A DNA stretch of 64,000 bases from Tolumonas lignilytica. Its GTDB lineage: Bacteria; Pseudomonadota; Gammaproteobacteria; Enterobacterales; Aeromonadaceae. Below, in pieces: positions 34,460-42,886 of the stretch. Numbering within the stretch: position 1 is the stretch's first letter; each line of letters starts with the position of its first letter. The notes under the pieces were generated by a model. It worked only from the letters and a program-made list of their open reading frames with translations. It was not told where the DNA came from and did no database searches. The stretch covers positions 2,786,501 through 2,850,500 of the forward strand of contig NZ_AZUK01000001.1 in assembly GCF_000527035.1 (NCBI RefSeq), in the 5' to 3' direction. A program made the translations under genes and the position numbers.

Positions 34460-35266
34460 GTGATCAAATTAATTATTACTGATATGGATGGGACTTTTCT
34501 GAATAGTCATGGCGATTACAACCGTGAGCTTTTTCAAGATGTTGTTGCAATGATGCGCGAACACGGGGTGAAATTTGCACCTTGTACAGGCAAACAGGTT
34601 GAACGCGTTGAAGAATTGTTCGGGGAACAGAGTAAGGATTTCTGGATACTGGGTGACAGTGCGACACGCATTAAACACCAGGGAAAATATGTTTATCAGT
34701 CCCTCCTCAACAATACACTGGGGCTTGATATCATTGGTCAATTAGAGGCAATTGAAGGCTCTCATATTGTGATTGCCTGCACGCCAGAATTTGCGGCAAT
34801 CAAACGGGATATACCAGAGCATTTGCGTACACTGGTGAGACGTTCATATGCACAAGTCGAACTGGTCGATGACTACAAAGATATCGAATCCGATTTTGTC
34901 AAAATAACTGTCTATGATGAAAATAAACAGTGTCCGGCAATTCGCCCACAGCTTTCAGGATTTGATGATCAAGCTTATATCGTCGTTTCCGAAGCAGCCT
35001 GGATCGACATCGCGAACGCGGGTGTGCACAAGGGAACTACAGTGGAACGGTTACAAGCACTGCTTGGCACAACAGAAGCGGAAACCATGGTTTTCGGCGA
35101 TGGTTTCAATGATATCGAACTGATGGAACGTGCTCATTTTAGTTTCGCAATGCGAAATGCGTTTGAAGAAACTAAAGCCGCGGCGAACTTCATAACTCGT
35201 TCTAATGATGAAGATGCAGTGATGCACACCATCTTGCAATTCTTGAAACTGCAAAAGAAATGCTAA
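34460..35266 (+). CDS. Cof-type HAD family sugar phosphatase
   Basis: A haloacid dehalogenase superfamily phosphatase of the Cof (IIB) type, 268 residues. Motif I is IITDMDGTFLN (residues 5-15, nucleophile D8 and D10), motif II is PCTGKQ, motif III lies at VHKGTTVERLQALLG and motif IV is VFGDGFNDIELMERA (about 211). Such enzymes dephosphorylate sugar phosphates or PLP, with poor specificity. Translation starts at GTG 34460, with GGGGAA upstream. It precedes the DeoR-type regulator gene on the same strand, with shared operator-like boxes, so it may be that regulator's target. Confidence 0.9.
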   Translation: MIKLIITDMDGTFLNSHGDYNRELFQDVVAMMREHGVKFAPCTGKQVERVEELFGEQSKDFWILGDSATRIKHQGKYVYQSLLNNTLGLDIIGQLEAIEGSHIVIACTPEFAAIKRDIPEHLRTLVRRSYAQVELVDDYKDIESDFVKITVYDENKQCPAIRPQLSGFDDQAYIVVSEAAWIDIANAGVHKGTTVERLQALLGTTEAETMVFGDGFNDIELMERAHFSFAMRNAFEETKAAANFITRSNDEDAVMHTILQFLKLQKKC

Positions 35267-35278
35267 CTGATTCATTCT

Positions 35279-35304
35279 GAAGGGCATGGTCGTCAATGTC
35301 CTTC
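35279..35304 (+). terminator. Hairpin downstream of the HAD phosphatase gene
   Basis: GAAGGGCAT pairs with ATGTCCTTC (one G-T pair) across an 8-base loop, 13 bases after the stop. No T run follows, so it is a weak terminator candidate. Confidence 0.4.
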
Positions 35305-35330
35305 AAGTGTTAATTAGCGATATGCTCTAA

Positions 35331-35361
35331 ATGAACAAATATGAACATGGAGCCTGTTCAT
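35331..35361. promoter_or_regulatory. Operator-like triple ATGAACA boxes upstream of the DeoR-type regulator
   Basis: Two direct copies of ATGAACA (35331-35337, 35341-35347), exactly 10 bases apart or one helical turn, are followed by the inverted TGTTCAT (35355-35361). This is a typical multi-site DeoR-family operator and suggests autoregulation. Confidence 0.6.
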
Positions 35362-35393
35362 TTATACTGACTCACAGTCGCAATCACTAAAGC

Positions 35394-36170
35394 ATGATAA
35401 TGGATAAATTTTCGCCGGAAGAACGCCATCAGTTAATTCTGAGTCTGTTGAAATCACACAATAAAGTGATGGCAACCGATTTAGCGATGCAGCTCAGTGC
35501 TACTGAAGCGACGATCCGTCGTGATTTGCGTTTTCTTGCTAATGAGGGGCTGTGTAAACGAATTCATGGTGGAGCGCTGTCTCTTGTCCCTCCGACGGGC
35601 ACGCAAGAGCAACGTTTGGCAAATCGTAATAGTGAAAAACAAGCATTAGCGGTTGCAGCTTTATCCATCATAAAACGGGATCAAGTCATTTTCCTGGATG
35701 CCAGCAGCACCCATATGTTGCTCGCAAGTTTGCTACCTAACGATTTAGGGCTGACCGTTGTCACCAACAGCCCAGCGATTGCCACACGCTTACTGGAACG
35801 ACAACATATCCGAACCATTCAGATCGGTGGGGAATTAAACTATGCCGTCGGCGGGGCGATTGATATTACAGCCGTAGATGCATTGAACAAATTCCGGTTT
35901 GATCTTTGTTTTATGGGCGTTTGTGGCTGGTCTTCCGATATTGGGTTTAGTGCAATCTACTACCAGGATGGGGAGTTTAAACGTCAGGTAGCGTCAAGAT
36001 CGGGTGCAATTGCAGCACTGTGTACTGATGACAAAATCGAAGCATTGGCACCTTACCCATTCTTACCGTCAGACAGGTTGGATTACCTGATCTGTTCTCC
36101 AGACAATTCCGAATTAAAAGAGTATTTTGCTCAATTAGACTGCACCGTGATCACCAGTAATAACGTTTAA
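35394..36170 (+). CDS. DeoR/GlpR family transcriptional regulator
   Basis: This sugar-responsive repressor has an N-terminal DeoR-type winged helix (ERHQLILSLLKSHNKV...DLAMQLSATEATIRRDLRFLANEGLCKRIHGGA, about 8-62) and a C-terminal sugar-phosphate sensor domain. That domain contains VIFLDASSTHMLLA, VVTNSPAIATRLL and GGELNYAVGGAIDITAVDAL, the usual phosphosugar isomerase-like fold. Length of 258 residues is typical. A second ATG at 35400 may be the real start. It probably controls the preceding HAD gene and itself through the ATGAACA boxes. The inducing sugar is unknown. Confidence 0.9.
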   Translation: MIMDKFSPEERHQLILSLLKSHNKVMATDLAMQLSATEATIRRDLRFLANEGLCKRIHGGALSLVPPTGTQEQRLANRNSEKQALAVAALSIIKRDQVIFLDASSTHMLLASLLPNDLGLTVVTNSPAIATRLLERQHIRTIQIGGELNYAVGGAIDITAVDALNKFRFDLCFMGVCGWSSDIGFSAIYYQDGEFKRQVASRSGAIAALCTDDKIEALAPYPFLPSDRLDYLICSPDNSELKEYFAQLDCTVITSNNV

Positions 36171-36194
36171 CCGTTAAGGTTGAAGCAGAGATAC

Positions 36195-36220
36195 TGGTGC
36201 CCAGACGCGAAATCAAACCA
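36195..36220. mobile_element. att-like remnant: imperfect copy of the tRNA-Phe 3' end
   Basis: These 26 bases match the 3' end (CCA plus T arm) of the tRNA-Phe gene at 42887-42912 in 24 of 26 positions, in the same orientation (TGGTGCCCAGACGCG is identical). It lies in non-coding DNA and has no remaining tRNA body. A duplicated tRNA 3' end is the usual footprint of site-specific integration. It is likely the left boundary of the 36.2-42.9 kb island. Confidence 0.65.
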
Positions 36221-36265
36221 ACTTAAGGACAGGAATGATTGTGGAAAGGCACTTTCAGTGCCAGT

Positions 36266-36505
36266 TTACTGAAAATAAGCACTCCAGCGCTGTTTTACCT
36301 TTTCAATTTGTTGCTCAGTGGTATCGTGCAATGCAAATACTGAAAACTGTTTTTCATTAACAATCAGTGTTCTACGCTGATATTGCAGTCGTTTTTCTGG
36401 CCTTTTCTGATCCTGCGCCTCCACAACATTATGGTCAGTAGGTACGGCTATCGCTTCTCCGTCGAACGGACCGCCAATAAAAATACAAATTTGTCTGGAT
36501 GCCAT
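36266..36505 (-). CDS. Hypothetical protein (79 aa) coupled to apbE
   Basis: No family is recognised. The 79-residue product starts MASRQICIFIGGPFDGEAIAVPTDH, a short beta-rich start with a GGPFDG motif, and ends in a helical, basic tail (EQQIEKVKQRWSAYF). Its ATG overlaps the apbE stop by one base (TGATG), so it should be translated by coupling from apbE. The pairing suggests a role with flavinylated proteins, but nothing in the sequence proves it. It sits at the left end of the putative island. Confidence 0.6.
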   Translation of the reverse strand: MASRQICIFIGGPFDGEAIAVPTDHNVVEAQDQKRPEKRLQYQRRTLIVNEKQFSVFALHDTTEQQIEKVKQRWSAYFQ

Positions 36506-37596
36506 CAGCTACCTTCACTGTTTCTAACCAAAAATTGTTTAAATTGAGGGCTCATATAGGTGGTGTAACCTTTCTCTGTTTTCATGATCAGATAGATTGC
36601 CAACCCTTTTTCTTTCGCCAGTGCGATCGCTTTTTCAGGCCCCAGGACCATCATACTGATATCCCAGCCATTAGCCTCCAACGGAGTCGGAGCGATGACG
36701 GTTGCCGAAGCAAGATTATGCTCAATAGGCTTGCCCGTGGCAGGATCAATAATATGGGAATATCTTTTGCCATCTTTCTCAAAATAATTTAGATAGCTGC
36801 CGGAGGTACTTACATCAAATCCCTGCAGGTTGATGGCATCTTTTTGCACATCAAAATCTTCATCGGTGGGGGTGCGGATGGCAATTTTCCATGGCTTGTT
36901 TTTTGCGTTTACTCCACGGGCAAACGTTGCATTACCCACTGAAATTAAATAATTAGTAATACCTTTATGGTCAAGCAGATATGACAACTGCTGAGTTGCA
37001 TATCCTTCACCAAGGCAGGATAAGTCCACATATAAATCAGGGATCTCTTTCTGTAAGCTGTAACCGCTGCTTTCGCTGATCAGCTTGAGATATTTCAAAC
37101 CCACTTTTTGTTTGGTTTGATCTATTTGAGCCTGACTCGGAATAATGCCTCTTTTGCTTTTATCAGGCCCGAATCCCCATAAATTAACCAATGGCCCGAC
37201 GGTTACATTCATGGCTTCGTGAGATTCATTCCCAATCCGCAATGCCGTTGTAATAATATCGGCCATACCGGTACTAATCGGTCTGGGTTCGGAACCTTGA
37301 TATTTATTGAAGCTGGATAATATAGAATCGGGTTTGAATGTTGATATTTCATTATTAACCCGCTCTAGTACATCTTTGATTTCGTGTTCCAATTCAGCAC
37401 TGTTTTCAGGAAGAGTGCCTGTGATTTTGACGCTATACAAAGTATGGATTGCCTGCCCCTGAAAGGTGGTACTCGTCAATACCTCACTGTCAGACGCAGC
37501 AGAGTTGGCACTATAAAAATACCGAATCGACAATACAATCAACGCAGCCAGAAGACTGAATAGTGCCGTTTTGAAATATGATGAACGAGGAATCAT
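36505..37596 (-). CDS. apbE: ApbE family FAD:protein FMN transferase
   Basis: ApbE covalently attaches FMN to threonine residues of extracytoplasmic redox proteins. The 363-residue protein has an N-terminal membrane anchor or signal (ALFSLLAALIVLSIRYFY, about 12-29) without an obvious lipobox. Family motifs are GQAIHTLYSVKI, ISTFKPDSILSSFNKY, VTVGPLVNLWGFGP, LYVDLSCLGEGYATQQL (the FAD site), VSTSGSYLNYF and SHIIDPATGKPIEH. The DPATGKP stretch and the Mg-binding residues near VIAPTPLEANGWDISMM are intact. The target flavoprotein is not encoded nearby. It is transcribed with the 79-aa gene. Confidence 0.93.
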   Translation of the reverse strand: MIPRSSYFKTALFSLLAALIVLSIRYFYSANSAASDSEVLTSTTFQGQAIHTLYSVKITGTLPENSAELEHEIKDVLERVNNEISTFKPDSILSSFNKYQGSEPRPISTGMADIITTALRIGNESHEAMNVTVGPLVNLWGFGPDKSKRGIIPSQAQIDQTKQKVGLKYLKLISESSGYSLQKEIPDLYVDLSCLGEGYATQQLSYLLDHKGITNYLISVGNATFARGVNAKNKPWKIAIRTPTDEDFDVQKDAINLQGFDVSTSGSYLNYFEKDGKRYSHIIDPATGKPIEHNLASATVIAPTPLEANGWDISMMVLGPEKAIALAKEKGLAIYLIMKTEKGYTTYMSPQFKQFLVRNSEGS

Positions 37597-37794
37597 AAGA
37601 GAATCCGATAACCTACTGAATATCTGTAAAAACCAAGCTACTTATAACTTGGCTCATGTCGTAATTGGTGAGGGTAACAAGTTCGACACATAATTGCATG
37701 TTTTATTGACTGAATTTTATATGGAGTAAAAACTAGTTATTAAGTTTAGAACAGTGAATAAAAACATGGATAATGAATTTGCAATATCTATGTC

Positions 37795-38682
37795 TTATAT
37801 TTGAGATCTTAATATGTGATCAATAAAGACTCTCACTCTGTACGGAAGATTGTCTCGTTCACGATAAATCATATATATGGTCTTATTTTTTCCATGCCAA
37901 AAAGGTAATACTCGTTTTAATAATCCGGATTGTATTTTAGGGATTGCAAGATAGTCTGGAAGAAATCCGATTCCTACTCCGGTACAAATACTTTTATATG
38001 AAAAAACTAATTCGTCAACTTCCATTTTTATAGATGCATCGGGTTTATATGTGAATTCTTCATTAGTTTCTTTTGATATCAACTCCCATGGAAAAACTGG
38101 GTAATTAACAATTAGTGGGTGGTTGTCGAGATCAGATGGGTGCAAAATAGATGATGTATCATAAGACGAATGAGCACAAAGAATAAAATTGAAATTTTTT
38201 ATAGGTCTGGCTATCCAATGATCAATAGCTGGTGATGCTACGCGAAATGCAACATCAATAGCATCTTTTTCTAGGTCAATTAATTTATTGGAGAAATGGA
38301 TATCTAAGTTGATTTCAGTATATTGAGACATAAAGTCAAAAAAAACTTGGCTCAAAAGATGTGTGCCTGAATGTATGGGAGCGGATATCCTGATCTTACC
38401 TGTTAATTTATTTTTATCATTTTGAAGTTCTTGACCTAATGTTGTCAGTTCATCAAACAAACTATTCGCTTTAATAAAATACTTTTGTCCAACATGAGTT
38501 AACACAACTTTATGAGAGTCTCTGTTCAGTAATCTAAGTTTTAGATCAGCTTCTAATCTTTGAATCCTTCTGCTCAATGTGGAGAGTGGAATTTGAAGGT
38601 GGTCAGATGCATCCTTAAAGCTACCCATCTTTGCAACAATACAAAAGTATCGAAGATCGTCTAGAGAATAGTTAGATTTCAT
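37795..38682 (-). CDS. LysR family transcriptional regulator
   Basis: The 295-residue protein has the LysR winged helix at the N terminus: LDDLRYFCIVAKMGSFKDASDHLQIPLSTLSRRIQRLEADL, with DS-x-KVVLTHVGQKYF following. The C-terminal co-inducer domain starts with GKIRISAPIHSGTHLL. It is divergent from the EamA transporter gene with a 92-base gap. That is the standard arrangement for a LysR protein controlling its neighbour. Codon use is markedly AT-rich, unlike the flanking housekeeping genes. The inducer is unknown. Confidence 0.92.
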   Translation of the reverse strand: MKSNYSLDDLRYFCIVAKMGSFKDASDHLQIPLSTLSRRIQRLEADLKLRLLNRDSHKVVLTHVGQKYFIKANSLFDELTTLGQELQNDKNKLTGKIRISAPIHSGTHLLSQVFFDFMSQYTEINLDIHFSNKLIDLEKDAIDVAFRVASPAIDHWIARPIKNFNFILCAHSSYDTSSILHPSDLDNHPLIVNYPVFPWELISKETNEEFTYKPDASIKMEVDELVFSYKSICTGVGIGFLPDYLAIPKIQSGLLKRVLPFWHGKNKTIYMIYRERDNLPYRVRVFIDHILRSQI

Positions 38683-38774
38683 TTTTGGAATTTAAAATCC
38701 ACAATATGATCGTATTTATGATTTTATTTGATTGATATGATTAATTCAATATTAAGCATAGCTGGAAAAGTAAA

Positions 38775-39698
38775 ATGTTGTTCAAGTTCTCAGTTAAACA
38801 ATCGATCATCTTACTAGTTATATGTGCTTTTTTTTGGGGAAGTTGCTTCCCTATTGGTAAAGATGTATTAGAACAAATGGAACCTATTTCAGTTGTATTC
38901 TGGAGGTTTCTATTAGCATCAATTTGTTTGTATTATTATATATACATGAAAAAATTGAGATTTCCTAATTTATCAGTGATGACATGGCTTTTTATTTTTG
39001 TTATCAGCATGTTGGGTGTCGGTGGTTTTAATGTATTAATGTATGCAGGGCTAACGTACACAAACTCAATTAATGGTTCATTAATCATGTCGTTAAGCCC
39101 AATGATAACATCGCTTATGTTACATATAAGCATTAGAAAAACACCTAAGCTAATGAATGTTATTGGGTTGGGTGTAAGTCTAAGTGGAGTAATGCTTGTT
39201 ATAACCAATTGCAATATAGAAGTTATAAGGAATTTACGAGTTAATTTTGGCGATCAGCTTATTATCTTGGCTATGTTGTCATGGAGTTTTTATACATTTT
39301 TGAGTGGCTATATTACTAAGTATATTGAACCTTTGTTGTATGTTTTTATTGGCATGTTAAGCAGTTGTATACTTGCCGCCATTGCATGGTTTTATATCGG
39401 AAATACAAATATTTTAATGGAGTTACGTTCTCTTACAGGGGTTGGGAAAATTGAGTTGATTTATGTGAGTGTTTTTGGAACTGTATTTTCTTACGTAATT
39501 TGGCTCGATTGTGTAGATAAGGTTGGTTCTGAATTAACTTCAACATACTTTAATCTTGTGCCTGTGTTTGCGATATTTGTCTCTATTTTATATGGGTATA
39601 AAATAGATTGGGTGCAGATGTTGGGAATTATAGCTGTTATTGCAGGACTTATTGCACCTAAAATTAAGATGACAGCTATGCGTTTGAAGATAAAATGA
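38775..39698 (+). CDS. EamA/DMT superfamily transporter
   Basis: This integral membrane protein has about ten hydrophobic segments over 307 residues and two EamA repeats. The first repeat begins LVICAFFWGSCFPIGKDVLEQMEPISVVFWRF and the second FGDQLIILAMLSWSFYTFLSGYITKY. Conserved family features are the W-G-S-x-F-P start and the LVPVFAIFVSILYGYK end. EamA proteins export metabolites such as amino acids or drugs; the substrate is unknown. It is divergent from a LysR gene and followed by a MerR gene. Strong AT bias suggests recent acquisition. Confidence 0.9.
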   Translation: MLFKFSVKQSIILLVICAFFWGSCFPIGKDVLEQMEPISVVFWRFLLASICLYYYIYMKKLRFPNLSVMTWLFIFVISMLGVGGFNVLMYAGLTYTNSINGSLIMSLSPMITSLMLHISIRKTPKLMNVIGLGVSLSGVMLVITNCNIEVIRNLRVNFGDQLIILAMLSWSFYTFLSGYITKYIEPLLYVFIGMLSSCILAAIAWFYIGNTNILMELRSLTGVGKIELIYVSVFGTVFSYVIWLDCVDKVGSELTSTYFNLVPVFAIFVSILYGYKIDWVQMLGIIAVIAGLIAPKIKMTAMRLKIK

Positions 39699-39712
39699 AA
39701 TCGTAGTTTGTC

Positions 39713-40063
39713 ATGAATATAAAGCAATTTTCAATAAACGCTAACATAAGTCCATTTACTCTTCGTTACTATGAGAAGATCGGACTTTTAAATAAAATTA
39801 TTAGAGATGAATCAGGTAGGCGAATCTATACAGCTAGTAACCTCGATGAAGTTAAATTAATCTCAGAGCTGAAAGAATTTGGTATGGATTTAAATCAAAT
39901 AGCTATGTTTTTGTCTTTTAATAATAAGGTAAGAAATAGTGCTGAGGAAAAAATTAGAATTTTAGTAGAACAAAGAGCAAGTTTAGTAAAACAAATTAAT
40001 GCATACAAAGTAAGCTTATCAAAGTTAGATGCACGCTTAATATCCATGAAACATGACAAATAA
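39713..40063 (+). CDS. MerR family transcriptional regulator
   Basis: A 116-residue MerR-type regulator with the winged-helix start IKQFSINANISPFTLRYYEKIGLLNKIIRDESGRRIYTASNLDEVKLI, the common form for aldehyde- or NAD(P)H-related MerR proteins, and a C-terminal coiled coil (EEKIRILVEQRASLVKQINAYKVSLSKLDARL). No cysteines are available for metal sensing, so a redox metal role is unlikely. It lies 15 bases after the transporter gene and 18 before an oxidoreductase, so these three may form one operon. The usual target of such a regulator is the adjacent oxidoreductase. Confidence 0.88.
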   Translation: MNIKQFSINANISPFTLRYYEKIGLLNKIIRDESGRRIYTASNLDEVKLISELKEFGMDLNQIAMFLSFNNKVRNSAEEKIRILVEQRASLVKQINAYKVSLSKLDARLISMKHDK

Positions 40064-40081
40064 CGTAACAATGGAGTAATT

Positions 40082-41044
40082 ATGAAATCTTTAGTTTTCA
40101 ATAATATTGGCAAACCACAAGATGTTATAAAGTTAACAGAACAACCGGTACCTCAGATCATGGATGATCAAGTACTTATTGAAGTTTGTATGTCGACAAT
40201 CCAGCCAGCAGATTTTATGTTTATCGGTGGATATTATCGAATTAAACCTAATTTTCCACAGACTGCCGGACTTGAAGGATTTGGCCGAATTGTATCAGTT
40301 GGAGCAAATATTAAAAATCGGCATATCGGTCAACTTGTATCATTTAGATCTGTTGGTGTATGGGCTGAATATGTTGTTGCAAAAGAAAGTCGAACATATC
40401 CAGTCCCGAATGATATTAGTCCAACAACTGCTGCGCAGTTTGCTTTAAATCCTCTTACTGCATGGGGACTTCTTGATGTATCCGTGGTAAAAGCTAAGAG
40501 CAATATTCTTTATACCGCAGCAAGTTCAGTTGTAGCACAACAGTCTGCACAAATGGCTCTAACAAAAGGCCACGCACCATATGGGCTTATATTAACTGAT
40601 GATGGTTATAGACTGTATGATTTTGGAAGTAGTAAAGATCTGTCAAAAGCTTCAACTGTCGAACAGTGTTTATCTCAGGTTGGTATCAAATTTGATGTAA
40701 TCATAGATGCTGTAGGTGGCAAAGATACTCCTGTGTTAATTGATTATGCAAATCTATTTTGCTCATTCATCTCTTATGGTTTACTTGATAAAAGTGAGTT
40801 TACATTAGAGACATCTAAGATTTTATTCAAAAATATCACATGGAAGGGATTTGGAATCGATGCCTGGTTAGATCAGCTTGCACAAGATGATCTATCATCT
40901 ATAACAGACAATGTTTGGAATATCTTACGCAATAAACCTGAACTTACACCAGTTTCAAAAATTTATGATCTTGGTGATTTTACACTGGCAATCGATAATG
41001 CAATGTTAGGTTTGAATGGAAAAACATTGCTAAAAATTCGATAA
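40082..41044 (+). CDS. Medium-chain dehydrogenase/reductase, enoyl reductase or quinone oxidoreductase-like
   Basis: This 320-residue MDR-family protein has an N-terminal GroES-like domain (TIQPADFMFIGGYYRIKPNFPQTAGLEGFGRIVSVG) and a Rossmann domain (NILYTAASSVVAQQSAQMA). The AASSVVAQQ motif replaces the classical GxGxxG, as in mitochondrial-type trans-2-enoyl-CoA reductases. The catalytic-zinc cysteines are not visible, pointing to the zinc-free, NADPH-dependent branch. The substrate is not known. It follows the MerR gene closely and is AT-rich. A quinone reductase or enoyl-thioester reductase are both possible. Confidence 0.85.
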   Translation: MKSLVFNNIGKPQDVIKLTEQPVPQIMDDQVLIEVCMSTIQPADFMFIGGYYRIKPNFPQTAGLEGFGRIVSVGANIKNRHIGQLVSFRSVGVWAEYVVAKESRTYPVPNDISPTTAAQFALNPLTAWGLLDVSVVKAKSNILYTAASSVVAQQSAQMALTKGHAPYGLILTDDGYRLYDFGSSKDLSKASTVEQCLSQVGIKFDVIIDAVGGKDTPVLIDYANLFCSFISYGLLDKSEFTLETSKILFKNITWKGFGIDAWLDQLAQDDLSSITDNVWNILRNKPELTPVSKIYDLGDFTLAIDNAMLGLNGKTLLKIR

Positions 41045-41157
41045 ATAAATGTTAATTAAGTATTGATGTGTATTAATTAAGTGTTATGAACTCATTTTAT
41101 TTCATTGAGCGAGTTTTATTGTTTTGAAATTTAATGAGTTCTAACTATGGGGTGTTT

Positions 41158-41445
41158 ATGTTTGTAGTTGTTTTAAAGTATAAAGTTGATATTTCCATCA
41201 TAGATAAATTCCTTCAGGAGCATGTTAATTTTCTTGAAATGCAGTATGATGCAGGGGTGTTTATTATTTCAGGAAGACAAGAACCTCGTAATGGTGGGGT
41301 TGTTTTAGCTCATAACATAGAACGTCATCAACTGTTAGAGTTATTGAAGTTAGACCCATTTTTTATTAACGGACTTGCAGAGTATGAAATAATCGAATTT
41401 TATCCATCAAAAAGCTCATTAGAATTAAGCCATTTAGTTGCATAG
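41158..41445 (+). CDS. YciI-like protein
   Basis: A 95-residue YciI-superfamily protein: MFVVVLKYKVDISIIDKFLQEHVNFLEMQYDAGVFIISGRQEPRNGGVVLAHNI is the alpha-beta core, with H22 and the SGRQEPRNGG loop characteristic of the family (the core is given here in two parts, MFVVVLKYKV and HVNFLEMQYDAG). It ends LAEYEIIEFYPSK. I chose the ATG at 41158 over an upstream TTG because it matches the family start. It lies in the AT-rich segment. It is distant from the housekeeping YciI at 10382 and does not match it closely. Confidence 0.82.
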   Translation: MFVVVLKYKVDISIIDKFLQEHVNFLEMQYDAGVFIISGRQEPRNGGVVLAHNIERHQLLELLKLDPFFINGLAEYEIIEFYPSKSSLELSHLVA

Positions 41446-41735
41446 TTCTTGTCTGTTTTTGTTTCTGCTGCGCTAATAAATACGGTGTTTACATTATCAC
41501 ATCGCTATTTCGAGAATGAAAGAGGTGTTTATTGTATCAATATAATTTGAGTTTTTACTTAGGGCGCTTTTTTGGGGTGGGATTTAAAAATCAATAGACA
41601 ATTAAGCTTGTGGTGATATAGATGGTTTAATATAAATTTAACCCTATCTAGCAAAATGCAAATTGTCAAAATAATTAACTTTCTTAAAGCCATTGAGCGA
41701 TTAGTGTTTTATAAATTCATTAATTAGAATTGAAA

Positions 41736-42212
41736 TTATAAATCAAGATTTAACTCTCTTAATTTATCAAGTAAATTGAGAATATTTTCTTTTAAAAGTA
41801 ATTGATAATATTGGTGATCAATATGGTGGCTGCTCAGAACCATCTTTTGTAGAAAATATGGAGTGAATGCAATGACAAAAATATCAATGATGAGATCTGT
41901 ATTGTTTCTTATTTTGGTGTGTTTAGATATTAATCTTATAATTAATGATAAATTTGTTTCGTAGTAAATCCAATTTGATTTTTTGTTGCACTCACAGTTA
42001 TTTATTATTAAGCTATTAATCTCAACCAACTCCTTTTTGTTGCAAGTTGAAACATATTTATTTATAAAATCTATGAAAAACTTTATTTTATCTCTTGTTG
42101 TTGCTCCATATAAAGCATAACTTTTGATAAAAAGTCTTGATAATTCATTTATTCTTTTAGTTGTTGAATATCTATCTATTGTTTTTGATGAATTTTCCAT
42201 TTCATTACTCAT
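41736..42212 (-). CDS. Hypothetical AT-rich protein (158 aa)
   Basis: No family is recognised. The product is helical, Ile/Asn/Lys-rich, with a C-x-C pair (NCECNKKSNW, about 70-79) and hydrophobic stretches in the second half (LIIDIFVIAFTPYFLQKMVL). It may be a regulatory or ligand-binding helical bundle, similar in flavour to TetR C-terminal domains, but this is not supported by a clear motif. It lies 19 bases downstream of the GNAT gene on the same strand. Very high AT content suggests transfer. Confidence 0.5.
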   Translation of the reverse strand: MSNEMENSSKTIDRYSTTKRINELSRLFIKSYALYGATTRDKIKFFIDFINKYVSTCNKKELVEINSLIINNCECNKKSNWIYYETNLSLIIRLISKHTKIRNNTDLIIDIFVIAFTPYFLQKMVLSSHHIDHQYYQLLLKENILNLLDKLRELNLDL

Positions 42213-42231
42213 TGTTTTTACTATAAATAAG

Positions 42232-42699
42232 TTAGCATATATGGTTAGGATTTTTTAGCTTGTAATGTATTACACCAGTTTCCTTTGTATAGCCACACGA
42301 TTCATATAATCTACTTGCTCTTAGATTTTTAGTAGAAGTTTCGAGTGATAAATATGCAAATGCATTCTTTTTAAAAAAAAACTCAGCTGCGTCCATCAGT
42401 TTTCTTCCAATACCTCTATTACGACTATCTTCTGCTACGAAAAGATCATTCAGAATTAATATCTTATCCATAGAAATAGATGAGTAACTTGGATATAGCT
42501 GTACGAAACCTAAAGACTTCTCGTTGTCAGTAGCCAAAATTATTATTGAATCACTATTAAGAATGCGATTTTTCAAAAATTCGTATGCGTGGCTAATGTC
42601 ACTTTGCTGGCCATAGAAAACTCTATACGCATTAAATAATGGCGCAACTAGATTCAACTCATTGATAGTGGCTTGAAAAATTTTGATATTCGATTCCAT
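42232..42699 (-). CDS. GNAT family N-acetyltransferase
   Basis: An N-acetyltransferase of the GNAT superfamily with acetyl-CoA-binding motif A (ILILNDLFVAEDSRNRGIGRKLMDAA, containing the R-x-x-G-x-G/A loop RNRGIG) followed by FAYLSLETSTKNLRASRLYESCGY, the typical last helix and strand. It resembles the small stand-alone acetyltransferases that modify amines or drugs; the acceptor is unknown. I chose the ATG at 42699 (GGAGC upstream) over one at 42735. It is co-directional with the 158-residue unknown gene. It is AT-rich, like the rest of the segment. Confidence 0.87.
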   Translation of the reverse strand: MESNIKIFQATINELNLVAPLFNAYRVFYGQQSDISHAYEFLKNRILNSDSIIILATDNEKSLGFVQLYPSYSSISMDKILILNDLFVAEDSRNRGIGRKLMDAAEFFFKKNAFAYLSLETSTKNLRASRLYESCGYTKETGVIHYKLKNPNHIC

Positions 42700-42852
42700 G
42701 TTTGCTCCATTGGTATTACTAATTATTTCTCGCATAATACATTCTAATTATTCGAGTTAACTCTAAGTCAACCGAATATCTCAAAAGATGCGTGGCACTA
42801 AAGCAGGGGAATTTACAAAAAGACAGGATATCGACCGGAAACCGGAAATAAA

Positions 42853-42878
42853 AAAGCCTCACATTGCTGTGAGGCTTT
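42853..42878 (-). terminator. Terminator of the tRNA operon
   Basis: AAAGCCTCAC-ATTGCT-GTGAGGCTTT, followed on the minus strand by TTTTTTATTT, lies 8 bases after the last tRNA. It is a strong rho-independent terminator. Confidence 0.92.
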
Positions 42879-42886
42879 GATATTCA

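Noticed and set aside
37795..42735. Phage or insertion-sequence genes in the AT-rich segment
   Set aside because: No integrase, transposase, capsid or replication gene was found; the island call rests on the repeat and composition alone.
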